DNA of 64,000 bases, taken from assembly GCF_000374325.1 (NCBI RefSeq), contig NZ_KB894084.1, positions 1-64,000 on the forward strand, read 5' to 3'. This document shows, piece by piece, positions 39,147-51,548 of this stretch. A program made the position numbers and the translations under genes. The stretch's first letter is position 1. Every line of letters begins with the position of its first letter. The notes under the pieces were generated by a model. It had not been told where the DNA came from and did not search any database. It saw only the letters and a list, made by a program, of their open reading frames with translations. Source of the stretch: Allofustis seminis DSM 15817. Its GTDB lineage: Bacteria > Bacillota > Bacilli > Lactobacillales > Carnobacteriaceae_A.

Positions 39147-42100
39147 TTGCCAACGAAAGAAGTAAACTATGGAAAACATCGAGTGCGCCGCAGTTTTTCA
39201 AGAATTAATGAAGTCTTGGAATTGCCGAACTTGGTAGAAATTCAACTAGATTCTTATCAGTGGTTCTTAGATGAAGGTCTACAAGAGTTATTAGATGATA
39301 TTTCGCCAATTGATGATTTTTCAGGTAATTTATCGTTAGAATTCTTAGGATATGAATTTGAAGATCCTAAATATACAGTCGATGAAGCGCGTGAGCATGA
39401 TGCTAATTATTCAACACCTGTATATGTTAAGTTGCGCCTAGTCAATAAAGAATCAGGGGAAGTGAAAGAACAATCCGTCTTTTTTGGAGACTTGCCTTTG
39501 ATGACAGATCAGGGAACATTTATCATTAATGGTGCTGAACGTGTCGTTGTTTCGCAGCTTGTTCGTTCACCAGGTGTATATTTTAGTCCGAAACCAGAAA
39601 AAAATGGGCGTGAAGGGTTTGGCGCAGTAGTCATTCCTAACCGTGGCGCGTGGCTTGAATATGAAACTGATACGCGCGGTTTGGCGAATGTGCGCATTGA
39701 CCGTACGCGCAAGTTACCACTGTCTACATTAGTTCGCGCACTGGGCTTCGGTTCAGATGACGAAATTGAAGAAATCTTTGGCCGCAGTGAATCGCTACTT
39801 GAAACGCTTGAAAAAGATATCCATAAAAATCTTGATGATTCACGTGTTGAAGAAGCGCTCAAAGATATCTATGACCGCCTACGACCAGGAGAACCAAAAA
39901 CTGCAGAATCCTCTCGTAACCTATTAATGACGCGCTTTTTTGATCCGCGCCGCTACGATTTGGCACGCGTTGGTCGTTATAAATTGAACAAAAAATTAGA
40001 CTTAAAAACCCGCTTGCTCGGATTGACGCTAGCGGAGACGTTAGCTGACCCAGAAACGGGAGAGGTTATCGTTGAAAAAGGAACGAAAGTCAATCGTGAA
40101 GTAATGGACCGCTTAGCCCCTGCACTTGATAATAATCTTGGCATGGTCACATTGCATCCATCTCCAGAAGCTGTCGTAGCAGAGCCGATTGATGTACAAA
40201 TGATCAAAGTCTATTCAGAAATGGATCCTGACCGAGTTGTCCACATGATTGGCAATGGTCAACCAGACCTCGATGTGAAATATATTTTGCCTGCAGATAT
40301 GATTGCAGCCATGTCTTATTTCTTCGGATTGATGGAAGGGTTTGGTGAAGTGGATGATATTGACCACTTAGGCAACCGTCGCATCCGCAGTGTTGGGGAA
40401 CTACTCCAAAATCAATATCGCATCGGTGTTAGCCGTATGGAACGTGTGGTACGTGAGCGGATGTCGATTCAAGATGCGGACACAACCACTCCGCAACAAT
40501 TAGTCAATATTCGTCCAGTTGTCGCGAGCGTAAAAGAATTCTTCGGCTCAAGCCAGTTGTCGCAATTTATGGATCAGGTGAACCCTTTAGGAGAATTGAC
40601 ACATAAACGTCGTCTCTCAGCACTAGGGCCTGGCGGATTGACACGTGAGCGCGCAGGCTATGAAGTCCGAGACGTTCACTACTCCCACTACGGTAGAATG
40701 TGCCCAATTGAAACGCCTGAAGGACCGAACATTGGTCTAATTAACTCTTTGGCAACCTTTGCTCGTGTTAATGAATTTGGATTTATTGAGACTCCTTATC
40801 GAAAAGTAGACCGTAAAAATGGTCACGTAACACAAGAGATTCACTATTTAACAGCTGATGAAGAAGATCAATATGTAATTGCTCAGGCAAATGCATTACT
40901 TGATGAAAATGATAACTTCGTTGAAGATCGCGTTCTAGCACGTGAGCGAGCAGATAATGAAGAAGTAGCCATTGAAGATGTGGACTACATGGATGTTTCA
41001 CCGAAACAAGTTGTCTCAGTGGCGACAGCAAGTATTCCATTTTTGGAAAATGATGACTCTAACCGCGCCTTAATGGGAGCAAATATGCAGCGCCAAGCAG
41101 TGCCACTTATGCAACCTGAAGCACCACTTGTTGGAACGGGAATTGAGTATCATGCAGCATTAGACTCCGGCTCGGCGATTATTGCCAAAGAATCAGGGGT
41201 CGTTGAATATGTTGACGGCGATACGATTAAAGTGACTGAAATTGATGGTAGCACACGTACTTATCACTTAGCAAAATTCCAACGTTCAAACTCAGGTACA
41301 AGCTATAACCAACGTCCAATTGTAAAAGTTGGTGACTCTATCGACAAAGGTGAATTAATTGCTGACGGCCCATCCATGGATAATGGTGAAATTGCCTTAG
41401 GTAAAAACCCGCTCATCGCTTTCACAACTTTTGACGGTTATAACTTTGAGGATGCGGTCATTATGAGTGAACGTCTTGTAAAAGATGATGTTTATACTTC
41501 GATTCATATCGAAGAATATGAAGCAGAAGCACGCGATACAAAATTAGGACCGGAAGAAATCACACGTGAAATTCCAAACGTTGGGGAATCGGCATTACGT
41601 AACCTTGATGAAGATGGAATCATTCGAATCGGCGCAGAAGTTCGCGATGGCGATATTCTCGTAGGAAAAGTAACACCAAAAGGAATTTCCGAATTGTCAG
41701 CTGAAGAAAAATTACTTCATGCAATCTTCGGTGAAAAAGCGCGCGAAGTTCGCGATACTTCCTTACGTGTGCCACATGGCGGTGGCGGAATTGTTAGCGA
41801 TGTAAAAATATTTACACGCGAAAAAGGTGATGAGCTTTCTGCTGGTGTCAATGATTTGGTTCGCGTCTATATTGCACAAAAACGTAAAATTAGAGTCGGC
41901 GATAAAATGGCAGGTCGCCATGGAAATAAAGGGGTTATTTCCCTTATTCTTCCAGAAGAAGATATGCCATTTATGCCAGATGGAACACCTGTCGATATTA
42001 TGCTGAACCCACTGGGAGTTCCTTCACGTATGAACATTGGTCAAGTGTTCGAACTTCACTTAGGAATGGCCGCACGTGAATTAGGCGTTCGTTATGCAAC

Positions 42101-42707
42101 ACCAGTATTTGATGGAGCAACTGAACAAGATGTATGGGATGAGATTGCAAAAGTCGATTTGGTGGATAATGATGGAAAAGTTACATTATTTGATGGACGA
42201 ACAGGAGAACCTTTTGACAAAAAAGTTGCAGTCGGCGTTATGTATTTCTTGAAACTCTCCCACATGGTCGATGATAAGATGCATGCACGTTCGACAGGTC
42301 CATATTCATTAGTAACGCAACAGCCGCTTGGAGGAAAAGCACAATTTGGAGGGCAACGATTTGGCGAGATGGAAGTGTGGGCGCTTGAAGCTTATGGTGC
42401 TGCTTATACACTTCAAGAAATCTTGACATATAAATCGGATGACGTTCAAGGTCGTGTTCGTGCATATGAAGCAATCGTAAAAGGCGATCCAATTCCAAAA
42501 CCAGGAGTTCCTGAATCCTTCCGCGTGCTTGTAAAAGAACTTCAATCATTAGGTTTAGATTTGAAAGTCTTGAATGAAGCAGGCGACGAGATCGAATTGA
42601 AACTTGAAGATGAACTTGACGACATTATTAATGTTGATTCACTTGAACAAATGAAAAAAGAACAAGAAAGACTGCGTGCGCAGCAAGAAGATGAAATCAA
42701 CAACTAA
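39147..42707 (+). CDS. rpoB: DNA-directed RNA polymerase subunit beta
   Basis: Catalytic subunit of RNA polymerase. All conserved beta regions are present, including the rifampicin-pocket segment [20 protein letters not shown] (split before [10 protein letters not shown]), [10 protein letters not shown] and the C-terminal [21 protein letters not shown] choose TTG as start ([11 protein letters not shown]), about seven bases after GAGAGGTG, giving 1186 aa; Bacillus rpoB also starts at TTG. An in-frame GTG nine bases earlier overlaps the ribosome site. rpoC follows after 69 bp. Confidence 0.97.
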   Translation: MPTKEVNYGKHRVRRSFSRINEVLELPNLVEIQLDSYQWFLDEGLQELLDDISPIDDFSGNLSLEFLGYEFEDPKYTVDEAREHDANYSTPVYVKLRLVNKESGEVKEQSVFFGDLPLMTDQGTFIINGAERVVVSQLVRSPGVYFSPKPEKNGREGFGAVVIPNRGAWLEYETDTRGLANVRIDRTRKLPLSTLVRALGFGSDDEIEEIFGRSESLLETLEKDIHKNLDDSRVEEALKDIYDRLRPGEPKTAESSRNLLMTRFFDPRRYDLARVGRYKLNKKLDLKTRLLGLTLAETLADPETGEVIVEKGTKVNREVMDRLAPALDNNLGMVTLHPSPEAVVAEPIDVQMIKVYSEMDPDRVVHMIGNGQPDLDVKYILPADMIAAMSYFFGLMEGFGEVDDIDHLGNRRIRSVGELLQNQYRIGVSRMERVVRERMSIQDADTTTPQQLVNIRPVVASVKEFFGSSQLSQFMDQVNPLGELTHKRRLSALGPGGLTRERAGYEVRDVHYSHYGRMCPIETPEGPNIGLINSLATFARVNEFGFIETPYRKVDRKNGHVTQEIHYLTADEEDQYVIAQANALLDENDNFVEDRVLARERADNEEVAIEDVDYMDVSPKQVVSVATASIPFLENDDSNRALMGANMQRQAVPLMQPEAPLVGTGIEYHAALDSGSAIIAKESGVVEYVDGDTIKVTEIDGSTRTYHLAKFQRSNSGTSYNQRPIVKVGDSIDKGELIADGPSMDNGEIALGKNPLIAFTTFDGYNFEDAVIMSERLVKDDVYTSIHIEEYEAEARDTKLGPEEITREIPNVGESALRNLDEDGIIRIGAEVRDGDILVGKVTPKGISELSAEEKLLHAIFGEKAREVRDTSLRVPHGGGGIVSDVKIFTREKGDELSAGVNDLVRVYIAQKRKIRVGDKMAGRHGNKGVISLILPEEDMPFMPDGTPVDIMLNPLGVPSRMNIGQVFELHLGMAARELGVRYATPVFDGATEQDVWDEIAKVDLVDNDGKVTLFDGRTGEPFDKKVAVGVMYFLKLSHMVDDKMHARSTGPYSLVTQQPLGGKAQFGGQRFGEMEVWALEAYGAAYTLQEILTYKSDDVQGRVRAYEAIVKGDPIPKPGVPESFRVLVKELQSLGLDLKVLNEAGDEIELKLEDELDDIINVDSLEQMKKEQERLRAQQEDEINN

Positions 42708-42776
42708 TTCAATCATTAAACAACGTTAAAAAAGAGCTAGGGCAGCTCAAAAATATATAAAGGGAGGTTTGCCCCC

Positions 42777-45700
42777 TTGGCTGATGTAAATAAATTTGAA
42801 AGTATCCGTATTGGACTTGCTTCACCTGAAAAAATTCGCAGCTGGTCTTATGGAGAAGTAACCAAGCCGGAAACGATTAATTATCGCACATTGAAACCAG
42901 AAAAAGACGGACTTTTTGATGAACGCATTTTTGGGCCAACAAAAGATTATGAATGTGCCTGCGGAAAATATCGCCGTATTCACTACAAGGGTGTCGTTTG
43001 TGATCGTTGTGGTGTAGAAGTCACAAGCTCTAAAGTACGCCGCGAACGTATGGGACATTTGGAGCTAGCTACGCCTGTTACCCACATTTGGTACTTTAAA
43101 GGGATTCCAAGTCGCTTAGGGTTGATTTTAGATATGTCACCACGAAGTCTAGAAGAAATTATCTACTATGCTTCCTATGTTGTGATTGATCCAGGCGACA
43201 CTGACCTAGAGAAAAAACAATTATTAAATGAGTTCGAATATCATGACTATCGCATGCAATATGGCAATGCATTCTATGCTGAAATCGGTGCCGAAGCAAT
43301 TCGCCTTCTCTTAAAAGAAGTCGATTTAGAAAAAGAAGTTGAAGAATTAAAAGAATTCTTACAAACTGCAACGGGTCAACGCCGTACACGCGCGATTCGC
43401 CGCCTTGATATTTTAGATGCATTTATTGCGAGTGGTAATGAGCTTGACTGGATGGTCATGGATGTTATCCCAGTCATCCCACCAGATCTACGTCCAATGG
43501 TTCAACTGGACGGTGGTCGTTTTGCAACGAGCGATTTGAATGATTTATATCGTCGTGTAATTAACCGCAACAATCGTCTAAAACGATTGATTGATTTGAA
43601 TGCACCGCATATTATCGTTCAAAATGAAAAACGTATGTTACAAGAAGCAGTCGATGCTCTAATTGATAATGGGCGCCGTGGCCGTCCAGTAACAGGACCA
43701 GGAAATCGTCCGTTGAAATCACTTTCTCATATGCTGAAAGGAAAACAAGGACGCTTCCGTCAGAATTTGCTAGGAAAACGTGTAGATTATTCGGGACGAT
43801 CTGTTATCGTTGTCGGTCCGAACTTAAAAATGTATGAATGCGGTCTGCCAAAAGAGATGGCGATCGAGCTTTTCAAACCATTTGTTATGAAAGAATTAGT
43901 AGCACGCAATCTAGCGACTAACGTCAAAAATGCCAAACGCAAAATTGAACGCTTGGACAATGATATTTGGGAAGTGCTTGAAGATGTAATTCGTGAACAT
44001 CCTGTCCTTTTAAACCGCGCCCCAACCCTACACCGATTAGGAATCCAAGCATTTCAGCCAGTGCTCGTGGATGGCCGCGCTATTCGCTTGCACCCATTAG
44101 CATGTGAGGCATATAATGCGGACTTTGATGGGGACCAGATGGCAGTTCACGTTCCACTGAGCGAAGAAGCTAAAGCTGAAGCGCGCATCTTAATGCTCGG
44201 TGCTCAAAATATTTTGAACCCGAAAGATGGTCGCCCAGTTGTAACACCTTCACAGGACATGGTCTTAGGAAATTATTATTTAACAATTGAACAACCAGGA
44301 GCTAAAGGTGAAGGAATGGTCTTTTCAAGCAGTAATGAAGCTTACCAAGCATATAAGACAGGCTATGTTCATCTGCACTCACGTGTTGCAATTCGCCCAA
44401 CGGACCTTCCAGAGAAAACATTCTCAAAAGCTCAACGTGATCAATATATGATCACAACGGTCGGAAAAATTATCTTTAATGGTATTATGCCGAAAGAGTT
44501 CCCATATTTAAATGAACCATCCATTTATAATTTGGAAGAACAGACACCTGATAAATATTTCGTCCCTTATGGCGTAGATATCAAAGCAGCCATTCGAGAA
44601 ATGCCGATTGTTTCACCATTTAAGAAAAAAGATTTGGGAAATGTTATCGCCGAAGTATTCAAGCGTTTCAAAGTGACGGAAACAAGTCGCATGCTTGATG
44701 AGATGAAAGACCTTGGTTATTCTTATGCAACGAAATCAGGTATTACTGTCAGTGTTGCTGATGTTATTACATTAGAAGAAAAACCTGAAATTTTAGCACA
44801 ATCGACAGAAAAAGTCGAACGTATCAATGCTACTTATCGTCGCGGTTTGATTACAGAAGAAGAACGCTACCAAAATATTATCGATGTTTGGACACAAGCA
44901 CGTGATACTATTGAAGATCATCTTGTACATTCATTGGAACAAAATAATAATATCTTTATGATGAGTGATTCGGGTGCACGTGGTAACGTTTCGAACTTGA
45001 CACAGCTTGCGGGAATGCGCGGATTGATTGCTGGCCCTAATGGACAAATTATGGAATTGCCAATCACTTCAAACTTCCGCGAAGGTTTAAGCGTTTTGGA
45101 AATGTTCATTTCAACGCACGGTGCACGTAAAGGAATGACCGATACAGCGCTCAAGACAGCAGACTCTGGTTACTTAACCCGCCGCTTGGTCGATGTGGCG
45201 CAAGATGTGATTATTCGCGAAGAAGATTGTGGCACATCACGTGGACTTGTAGCTAGAGCACTTAAAAATGGCAAAGAAGAGATCGAGTCGCTTGAAGAAC
45301 GTATTACGGGTCGTTATAGTTTGCGCACGCTGCTTCATCCTGAAACAAGCGAAATACTTGTGAAGGCAAATGAAATGATTACAGAAGATATTGCTCGCAA
45401 AATTATTAAAGCGGGTTATGAAGAAGTGCCAATTCGTTCAGTATTCAACTGTAACACACGCCATGGCGTCTGCCGTAAATGTTATGGCCGCAACTTAGCG
45501 ACAGGACATGAAGTAGAAGTCGGCGAAGCAGTTGGAACAATTGCGGCACAATCTATCGGTGAACCAGGAACACAGCTAACAATGCGTACATTCCACACAG
45601 GTGGTGTTGCGGGCGATGATATTACGCAAGGGCTTCCACGTGTTCAAGAAATATTTGAAGCACGTCATCCAAAAGGACAAGCAACAATTAGTGAAGTCGA

Positions 45701-46400
45701 AGGTGAAGTTATCTCGATTGAAGAGAATGTTGCGGAACGTCTGAAAGAAGTTACGATTAAAGGCGCTACCGATACACGTGCTTATACTTTACCAATCAAT
45801 GCGCGTATGAAAGTTGAAATTGGTAATGTGATTGAACGTGGAGCACCAATAAATGAAGGGTCAATCGATCCAAAAGAACTGCTTGCAGTAAGCGATATTA
45901 TGACACTTCAAAGCTATATGCTCAAAGAAGTTCAATATGCATATCGTAGCCAAGGGGTTGAAATTGGCGATAAACACGTTGAAGTTATCGTGCGTCAGAT
46001 GCTTAGAAAAGTGCGCGTCCTTGATCCAGGCGATACAGATCTGTTGCCAGGAGCTTTAATGGACATCCATGACTTTAAAAATCAAATTACACAAACATTG
46101 AAATCTGGTGGACAACCAGCGACTGCACGTCCAGTCCTTTTAGGAATTACCAAAGCTGCCTTGGAAACTAATAGTTTCTTATCGGCTGCTTCATTCCAAG
46201 AAACGACACGCGTTTTAACAGATGCTGCCATTCGTGGAAAAGAAGATGAACTTATTGGACTGAAAGAAAATGTCATCATTGGAAAATCTATTCCAGCTGG
46301 AACGGGAATGAAAATTTATAACGCAATTGAGCCTTATTACACTGGCCCGAATGTTATCCCACAAGAAGATGGCGAAGATGTTATTGAAGAAGTAGAATAA
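42777..46400 (+). CDS. rpoC: DNA-directed RNA polymerase subunit beta'
   Basis: Holds the active-site magnesium: [13 protein letters not shown] is intact. Zinc site one is CACGKYRR...CDRCG near residue 60; zinc site two uses [22 protein letters not shown]. The length of 1207 aa is normal for lactic acid bacteria. The start is TTG, eight bases after AGGGAGGT. It is cotranscribed with rpoB and followed by a terminator. Confidence 0.98.
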   Translation: MADVNKFESIRIGLASPEKIRSWSYGEVTKPETINYRTLKPEKDGLFDERIFGPTKDYECACGKYRRIHYKGVVCDRCGVEVTSSKVRRERMGHLELATPVTHIWYFKGIPSRLGLILDMSPRSLEEIIYYASYVVIDPGDTDLEKKQLLNEFEYHDYRMQYGNAFYAEIGAEAIRLLLKEVDLEKEVEELKEFLQTATGQRRTRAIRRLDILDAFIASGNELDWMVMDVIPVIPPDLRPMVQLDGGRFATSDLNDLYRRVINRNNRLKRLIDLNAPHIIVQNEKRMLQEAVDALIDNGRRGRPVTGPGNRPLKSLSHMLKGKQGRFRQNLLGKRVDYSGRSVIVVGPNLKMYECGLPKEMAIELFKPFVMKELVARNLATNVKNAKRKIERLDNDIWEVLEDVIREHPVLLNRAPTLHRLGIQAFQPVLVDGRAIRLHPLACEAYNADFDGDQMAVHVPLSEEAKAEARILMLGAQNILNPKDGRPVVTPSQDMVLGNYYLTIEQPGAKGEGMVFSSSNEAYQAYKTGYVHLHSRVAIRPTDLPEKTFSKAQRDQYMITTVGKIIFNGIMPKEFPYLNEPSIYNLEEQTPDKYFVPYGVDIKAAIREMPIVSPFKKKDLGNVIAEVFKRFKVTETSRMLDEMKDLGYSYATKSGITVSVADVITLEEKPEILAQSTEKVERINATYRRGLITEEERYQNIIDVWTQARDTIEDHLVHSLEQNNNIFMMSDSGARGNVSNLTQLAGMRGLIAGPNGQIMELPITSNFREGLSVLEMFISTHGARKGMTDTALKTADSGYLTRRLVDVAQDVIIREEDCGTSRGLVARALKNGKEEIESLEERITGRYSLRTLLHPETSEILVKANEMITEDIARKIIKAGYEEVPIRSVFNCNTRHGVCRKCYGRNLATGHEVEVGEAVGTIAAQSIGEPGTQLTMRTFHTGGVAGDDITQGLPRVQEIFEARHPKGQATISEVEGEVISIEENVAERLKEVTIKGATDTRAYTLPINARMKVEIGNVIERGAPINEGSIDPKELLAVSDIMTLQSYMLKEVQYAYRSQGVEIGDKHVEVIVRQMLRKVRVLDPGDTDLLPGALMDIHDFKNQITQTLKSGGQPATARPVLLGITKAALETNSFLSAASFQETTRVLTDAAIRGKEDELIGLKENVIIGKSIPAGTGMKIYNAIEPYYTGPNVIPQEDGEDVIEEVE

Positions 46401-46403
46401 AAA

Positions 46404-46438
46404 GAAAAAAGCTAACTCTTTAAAGGGTTAGCTTTTTT
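46404..46438 (+). terminator. Terminator of rpoB-rpoC
   Basis: AAAAAAGCTAAC pairs with GTTAGCTTTTTT around a CTTT/AAAG inner stem, just after the rpoC stop. Confidence 0.93.
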
Positions 46439-46440
46439 AT

Positions 46441-46632
46441 ATTACCCGACATTTATCTATGATATGCAACGAGAAATTTATGAAAGGCAGAAGCCTTCAT
46501 TTTTTAAAAATGAAGGCGAAAAAAAGAGGGACATTTTTGGCGATAGAAATAATATATAATGGTAGTTTTTGTTTTCATAAGAGGTAGAGTATAAATTGCC
46601 GAAAAAAGTAGATGATTTTTTTATTTTTTTAG
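46441..46632. other. Spacer between rpoC terminator and str-operon promoter
   Basis: I see no gene here. It contains a 25-bp palindrome at 46493-46517 (GCCTTCATTTTT/AAAAATGAAGGC) without a T tract on either strand, and a TATAAT at 46555-46560 lacking a good -35. Confidence 0.5.
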
Positions 46633-46661
46633 TTGACACGTTAAAAGGGGCATGTTATTCT
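46633..46661 (+). promoter_or_regulatory. Promoter of the str operon (rpsL-rpsG-fusA)
   Basis: TTGACA, a 17-base spacer, TATTCT. The transcript would start near 46668, leaving a leader of about 170 nt. Confidence 0.75.
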
Positions 46662-46667
46662 AATGAA

Positions 46668-46830
46668 GGTGCTTAAAGCGGGACCCTTATGCCTTAATGG
46701 CAAGGATCCCATTGAGTACAGACGATACATTCATCCAATCGCTTTATATTATAAGGCGATTTATAATTTTGATGAGTTGCAAACGCCTGGATGTGTGGTC
46801 TAAAAATTTTAAGTGAAACACTGTTGGAAG
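46668..46830 (+). promoter_or_regulatory. Structured leader of the str operon
   Basis: Two hairpins are visible. At 46680-46710, GGGA..CCTT..GCC pairs with GGCAAGGATCCC around loop TTAA. At 46738-46760, ATCGCTTTAT pairs with ATAAGGCGAT over 10 bp. A TATAAT at 46762-46767 follows. Such structures could bind a ribosomal protein for autogenous control, but I cannot match them to a named leader family. Confidence 0.45.
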
Positions 46831-46840
46831 GAGGATAAAT

Positions 46841-47254
46841 ATGCCAACAATTAACCAGTTAGTTCGCAGTCCTAGAAAAAGCAAAGTAGAAAAATCTGAA
46901 TCACCTGCTTTGAATAGAGGATTTAACACATTAAAACGTCGTCCAACGCGTGTCCTTTCCCCACAAAAACGTGGAGTATGTACGCGTGTCGGAACCATGA
47001 CCCCTAAAAAACCGAACTCTGCATTGCGTAAATATGCGCGTGTTCGTTTATCGAACCAAGTAGAAGTTACTGCATATATCCCGGGTGAAGGTCACAACTT
47101 ACAAGAACACAGCGTGGTCCTTATTCGCGGTGGTCGTGTAAAAGACTTACCAGGGGTACGTTACCATATCGTTCGTGGTGCACTTGACACTGCAGGCGTA
47201 ACGGATCGTAAACAAGGCCGTTCTAAATATGGAACAAAAAAACCTAAAGAATAA
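46841..47254 (+). CDS. rpsL: 30S ribosomal protein S12
   Basis: Decoding-centre protein of the small subunit. The conserved MPTINQLVR start, [11 protein letters not shown] loop and [14 protein letters not shown] loop are present; both loops carry the lysines of the streptomycin-sensitive form. The length of 137 aa is standard. Start after AAGGAGGA. First gene of the str operon. Confidence 0.98.
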   Translation: MPTINQLVRSPRKSKVEKSESPALNRGFNTLKRRPTRVLSPQKRGVCTRVGTMTPKKPNSALRKYARVRLSNQVEVTAYIPGEGHNLQEHSVVLIRGGRVKDLPGVRYHIVRGALDTAGVTDRKQGRSKYGTKKPKE

Positions 47255-47300
47255 AAAAGATTAACCATTTGGAATAGATTTTAAGAAAGGGGGAGGGGCT

Positions 47301-47771
47301 ATGTCTCGTAAAGGTCCAGCACCAAAAAGAGATGTTGCGCCAGATCCGATTTATCAATCAAAACTTGTAACTCGTTTGATTAATCAAGTCATGGTTGACG
47401 GAAAACGCGGAAAATCAATTACTATCTTATATGAAGCATTTGACATTATTAAAGATAAAACAGGAAATGATCCTTTAGAAGTTTTTGAGGCAGCAATGCA
47501 AAACATCATGCCTGTTTTAGAAACGAAATCTCGTCGTGTAGGAGGTTCTAACTATCAAGTGCCAATGGAAGTTCGTCCGGAACGTCGTACAACTTTAGCA
47601 TTGCGCTGGTTAGTGAACTATGCACGCCTTCGTGGAGAAAGAACCATGCAAGAACGTCTTGCTTACGAAATCATGGACGCTGCTAATAACACAGGCGCAG
47701 CTGTTCGCAAACGTGAAGATGTTCATAAGATGGCAGAAGCAAACAAAGCTTTCGCACATTATCGCTGGTAA
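47301..47771 (+). CDS. rpsG: 30S ribosomal protein S7
   Basis: Primary binder of the 16S rRNA 3' major domain and head organiser. The start [16 protein letters not shown] and the segment [20 protein letters not shown] are typical; 156 aa is normal. ATG after AGGGGGAGGGG. It sits 46 bp after rpsL and 90 bp before fusA. That second spacer has an AAGAAA-TTATCA/TGATAA-TTTCTT hairpin at 47794-47822. Confidence 0.98.
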   Translation: MSRKGPAPKRDVAPDPIYQSKLVTRLINQVMVDGKRGKSITILYEAFDIIKDKTGNDPLEVFEAAMQNIMPVLETKSRRVGGSNYQVPMEVRPERRTTLALRWLVNYARLRGERTMQERLAYEIMDAANNTGAAVRKREDVHKMAEANKAFAHYRW

Positions 47772-47861
47772 GCATCATCCACGCTTAACATTAAAGAAAC
47801 TTATCATAATTGATAATTTCTTACAGAAATAAAAATAAAGAAAAAGAGGTGTAACGAAAAA

Positions 47862-49949
47862 GTGGCAAAAAGACAATTTACTCTTGAAAAAACACGTAAT
47901 ATTGGTATTATGGCGCACATTGATGCCGGAAAAACTACCACCACTGAACGTATTCTTTTCTATGCAGGTCGTACGCACAAAATTGGGGAAACTCATGACG
48001 GTGCAGCCGTAATGGACTGGATGGAAGAAGAAAAAGAACGTGGTATTACGATTACCTCTGCAGCGACTACTGCTCAGTGGAGAGAACATCGAGTAAACAT
48101 TATTGATACACCTGGACACGTGGACTTTACCGTAGAGGTTGAACGTTCACTTCGCGTTCTTGACGGAGCTGTTACCGTATTGGATGCACAGTCTGGGGTA
48201 GAACCACAAACTGAAACTGTGTGGCGCCAAGCGACCACTTATAATGTCCCACGTATTGTGTTCGTTAACAAAATGGACAAAATCGGAGCGGACTTCTTAA
48301 ATGCTACAAAAACAATTACCGATCGTTTACAAGCAGATGCATGCCCAATTCAATTACCAATTGGTGCAGAAAATGATTTTGAAGGAATTATTGACTTAGT
48401 AGATATGGATGCTGTGATCTATAACGATGATCTCGGAAAAGATATCTCTCATATCGAAATTCCAGAAGAATATCGTGCATTGGCTGAAGAATGGCGTGAA
48501 AACCTTCTTGAAAAACTTTCAGAATATGATGAAGACTTCATGATGAAATATCTTGAAGGAGAAGAAATTACAACCGATGAAATTAAAGCCGCTATCCGTA
48601 AAGCAACATTAACGGTTGAATTCTTCCCAGTACTTTGCGGATCCGCCTTCAAAAACCGCGGAGTCCAACCAGTACTAGATGCTGTTATTGATTATCTTCC
48701 ATCTCCACTGGATGTTCCTGCAATTGAAGGACATATTCCAGGAGAAGAAGACAAAATCGAAACACGCCCATCATCAGATGATGAACCATTTGCAGCATTA
48801 GCCTTTAAAGTGATGACAGATCCGTTCGTTGGTCGTCTAACATTCTTCCGCGTCTATTCTGGAACATTGGAAGCAGGAAGTTATGTATTGAATGCCTCAT
48901 CAGACACTCGCGAACGTGTTGGACGTATCTTGCAAATGCATGCTAACAACCGTAGCGAAATTGAAGAAGTATTCTCTGGTGATATCGCTGCTGCTGTTGG
49001 ACTTAAGAATACATCGACAGGGGATACACTATGTGCAGAAGATGCACCAATTATTCTCGAATCAATGGAATTCCCTGAGCCGGTAATTCAAGTTGCGATC
49101 GAACCTAAAACGAAAGCGGACCAAGATAAAATGGGTCTTGCCCTTCAAAAATTGGCAGAAGAAGATCCAACTTTCCGTGCTGAAACAGACCAAGAAACTG
49201 GCGAAACATTAATCTCTGGAATGGGTGAGCTTCACTTAGACGTTATCGTTGAGCGTTTACGCCGCGAATTCAAAGTGGAAGCGAACGTTGGAGCTCCTCA
49301 AGTTTCTTATCGTGAAACATTTACGAAAACAGTTGAAGCTGAAGGTAAATTCGTTCGTCAGTCTGGTGGTAAAGGTCAATATGGACATGTATGGATCGAA
49401 TTCTCACCGAACGAAGAAGGCGCAGGATTTGAATTTGAAGATGCAATCGTCGGTGGGGTCGTACCACGTGAATACATTCCATCAGTTGAAGATGGACTTA
49501 AAGCAGCAATGGAAAATGGTGTCTTAGCTGGTTTTCCACTTGTTGACGTTAAAGCCAAACTTTATGATGGTAGTTACCACGATGTTGACTCGAGTGAGAC
49601 AGCCTTTAAAGTGGCAGCAAGTCTTGCGCTTCGTGAGGCAGCTAAACGTGCAGGTGCCGTTATTCTTGAACCAATCATGGAAGTAGAGATTACAGCGCCT
49701 GAAGAATATCTTGGCGATTTGATGGGTCATATCTCAGCACGTCGCGGAAGCATCGAAGGTAGCGAACAACGTAAAAATGTTACAGTCGTTCGTGGACAAG
49801 TGCCACTATCTGAAATGTTCGGCTATGCGACAACATTACGTTCAGCTACACAAGGTCGTGGAACATTCGTAATGCAATTCTCACATTATGCACAAGTTCC
49901 ACAATCTATTGCAGATGAAATTATTGAAAGTCATGGTAGACAACAATAA
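47862..49949 (+). CDS. fusA: Elongation factor G
   Basis: GTPase that translocates tRNA and mRNA on the ribosome. The G motifs are [21 protein letters not shown] and NKMDK; five EF-G domains fill 695 aa, with [14 protein letters not shown] in domain V. The start is GTG (M-A-K-R-Q-F-T-L-E), about ten bases after AAAGAGGTG. tuf follows after a structured spacer. Confidence 0.98.
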   Translation: MAKRQFTLEKTRNIGIMAHIDAGKTTTTERILFYAGRTHKIGETHDGAAVMDWMEEEKERGITITSAATTAQWREHRVNIIDTPGHVDFTVEVERSLRVLDGAVTVLDAQSGVEPQTETVWRQATTYNVPRIVFVNKMDKIGADFLNATKTITDRLQADACPIQLPIGAENDFEGIIDLVDMDAVIYNDDLGKDISHIEIPEEYRALAEEWRENLLEKLSEYDEDFMMKYLEGEEITTDEIKAAIRKATLTVEFFPVLCGSAFKNRGVQPVLDAVIDYLPSPLDVPAIEGHIPGEEDKIETRPSSDDEPFAALAFKVMTDPFVGRLTFFRVYSGTLEAGSYVLNASSDTRERVGRILQMHANNRSEIEEVFSGDIAAAVGLKNTSTGDTLCAEDAPIILESMEFPEPVIQVAIEPKTKADQDKMGLALQKLAEEDPTFRAETDQETGETLISGMGELHLDVIVERLRREFKVEANVGAPQVSYRETFTKTVEAEGKFVRQSGGKGQYGHVWIEFSPNEEGAGFEFEDAIVGGVVPREYIPSVEDGLKAAMENGVLAGFPLVDVKAKLYDGSYHDVDSSETAFKVAASLALREAAKRAGAVILEPIMEVEITAPEEYLGDLMGHISARRGSIEGSEQRKNVTVVRGQVPLSEMFGYATTLRSATQGRGTFVMQFSHYAQVPQSIADEIIESHGRQQ

Positions 49950-49958
49950 TGCAGCATT

Positions 49959-50026
49959 CTGATTGAAGTTGAGTAAAAGGCGTTATCCGTTGCTTTTACT
50001 CCCTTCAATCAGTATAATGATTGAAG
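49959..50026 (+). promoter_or_regulatory. fusA-tuf spacer: overlapping alternative hairpins and an embedded promoter
   Basis: Hairpin A (49959-50012): CTGATTGAAG/CTTCAATCAG plus GAGTAAAAG/CTTTTACTC, 19 bp in all. Hairpin B (50003-50026): CTTCAATCA/TGATTGAAG, 9 bp, loop GTATAA. Both use the same central CTTCAATCA, so they exclude each other. TTGCTT (49990-49995), 17 bases and TATAAT (50013-50018) form a promoter candidate whose -10 lies in the loop of B. Confidence 0.6.
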
Positions 50027-50084
50027 ATAAGGGGATGCCCCTTTAAACCAAATAATCTAAAATCCTAAGGAGGAACTATTTAAA

Positions 50085-51272
50085 ATGGGTAAAGAAAAAT
50101 TTGATCGTACAAAACCACATATGAACATTGGTACCATTGGTCACGTTGACCACGGTAAAACCACTTTAACTGCAGCTATTACAACAGTGTTAGCAGAAAA
50201 AGGTCTTTCAGAGAAAAAAGACTATGCATCTATTGATGGTGCACCAGAAGAAAAAGAACGTGGAATTACTATTAACACTTCTCACGTAGAATATGAAACA
50301 GAAAAACGTCACTATGCACACATTGATGCACCTGGACACGCTGACTACGTTAAAAACATGATTACGGGTGCAGCACAAATGGACGGTGCAATCCTTGTTG
50401 TTTCTGCAGCTGATGGTCCTATGCCACAAACTCGTGAACATATCCTACTATCTCGTCAAGTTGGTGTTCCATACATCGTAGTATTCTTGAACAAACTTGA
50501 TATGGTAGATGATGAAGAGCTTGTAGAATTAGTTGAAATGGAAGTTCGTGATCTTCTAAATGAATATGACTTCCCTGGAGATGACACACCAGTTATCGCA
50601 GGTTCCGCATTGAAAGCTATCGAAGATCCTCATAGTAAATGGGGCGACAAAGTGATGGAACTTATGGATGCTGTTGATGAATATATCCCAGAACCAGAAC
50701 GTGACGCTAACAAACCATTCTTAATGCCTGTTGAAGACGTGTTCTCAATTTCTGGACGTGGTACTGTAGCAACCGGTCGTGTAGAACAAGGTCGTGTTGA
50801 AGTAGGTAATGAAGTAGAAATCGTTGGTTTACGCGATACCGCTAAAACAACTGTTACCGGAATCGAAATGTTCCGTAAACTTCTTGACTACGCAGAAGCT
50901 GGAGATAACATTGGAGCACTTCTACGTGGTGTAGGTCGTGATGAAGTAGAACGTGGACAAGTTTTAGCAACACCAGGTTCTATCACACCTCATACAACCT
51001 TTGAAGGTGAAGTATATGTCTTATCAAAAGAAGAAGGCGGACGTCATACCCCATTCTTCTCAAATTATCGCCCACAATTCTACTTCCGTACAACGGACGT
51101 TACAGGTGTTATCACATTACCAGAAGGAACCGAAATGGTTATGCCTGGTGACAACACAAACATGCATGTAGAATTGATTGCACCAATCGCTGTTGAAGAA
51201 GGAACACGTTTCACAATTCGTGAAGGTGGCCGTACAGTTGGTGCTGGTGTTGTAACAAAAATTGATAAATAA
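50085..51272 (+). CDS. tuf: Elongation factor Tu
   Basis: GTPase that brings aminoacyl-tRNA to the ribosome. The G motifs are [18 protein letters not shown] and NKLDMVD; domain II and III are complete with a C-terminal [15 protein letters not shown]. The length of 395 aa is standard. Start after AAGGAGGA. Codon use is highly biased, as expected. The spacer upstream offers both read-through from fusA and a separate promoter. Confidence 0.99.
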   Translation: MGKEKFDRTKPHMNIGTIGHVDHGKTTLTAAITTVLAEKGLSEKKDYASIDGAPEEKERGITINTSHVEYETEKRHYAHIDAPGHADYVKNMITGAAQMDGAILVVSAADGPMPQTREHILLSRQVGVPYIVVFLNKLDMVDDEELVELVEMEVRDLLNEYDFPGDDTPVIAGSALKAIEDPHSKWGDKVMELMDAVDEYIPEPERDANKPFLMPVEDVFSISGRGTVATGRVEQGRVEVGNEVEIVGLRDTAKTTVTGIEMFRKLLDYAEAGDNIGALLRGVGRDEVERGQVLATPGSITPHTTFEGEVYVLSKEEGGRHTPFFSNYRPQFYFRTTDVTGVITLPEGTEMVMPGDNTNMHVELIAPIAVEEGTRFTIREGGRTVGAGVVTKIDK

Positions 51273-51279
51273 TTCATTA

Positions 51280-51312
51280 AAAAAAGCTGACGCCTAAGCG
51301 TCAGCTTTTTTA
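51280..51312 (+). terminator. Terminator after tuf
   Basis: AAAAAGCTGACGC/GCGTCAGCTTTTT, a 13-bp perfect stem with loop CTAA and T6. Confidence 0.95.
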
Positions 51313-51548
51313 TTTTCCAAAATAATAATAACTCTCTACAAAAAGATGAGCGTCAAATTATTGAAAATAGGATAACCAAATAGGGAAGTTGGAAAATTGT
51401 ATATAAATAATAGATGATATGATAGGATAATTTTAATAAATATTAGGATTGTAAAATAAGAAAGCAGCCAAAAAGAAAGCCGCTTCTAATGATGTGTGGC
51501 AATTGATGATTTTTTGAAGAATATAAAGTGTGCTTGAGGAGAAATAAA

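Noticed and set aside
40540-40660. Rifampicin-resistance change in RpoB ([11 protein letters not shown])
   Set aside because: Val at this position differs from E. coli, but the position varies naturally among lactic acid bacteria; the key neighbouring residues (Asp, His, Ser/Leu) are wild type as far as I can judge.
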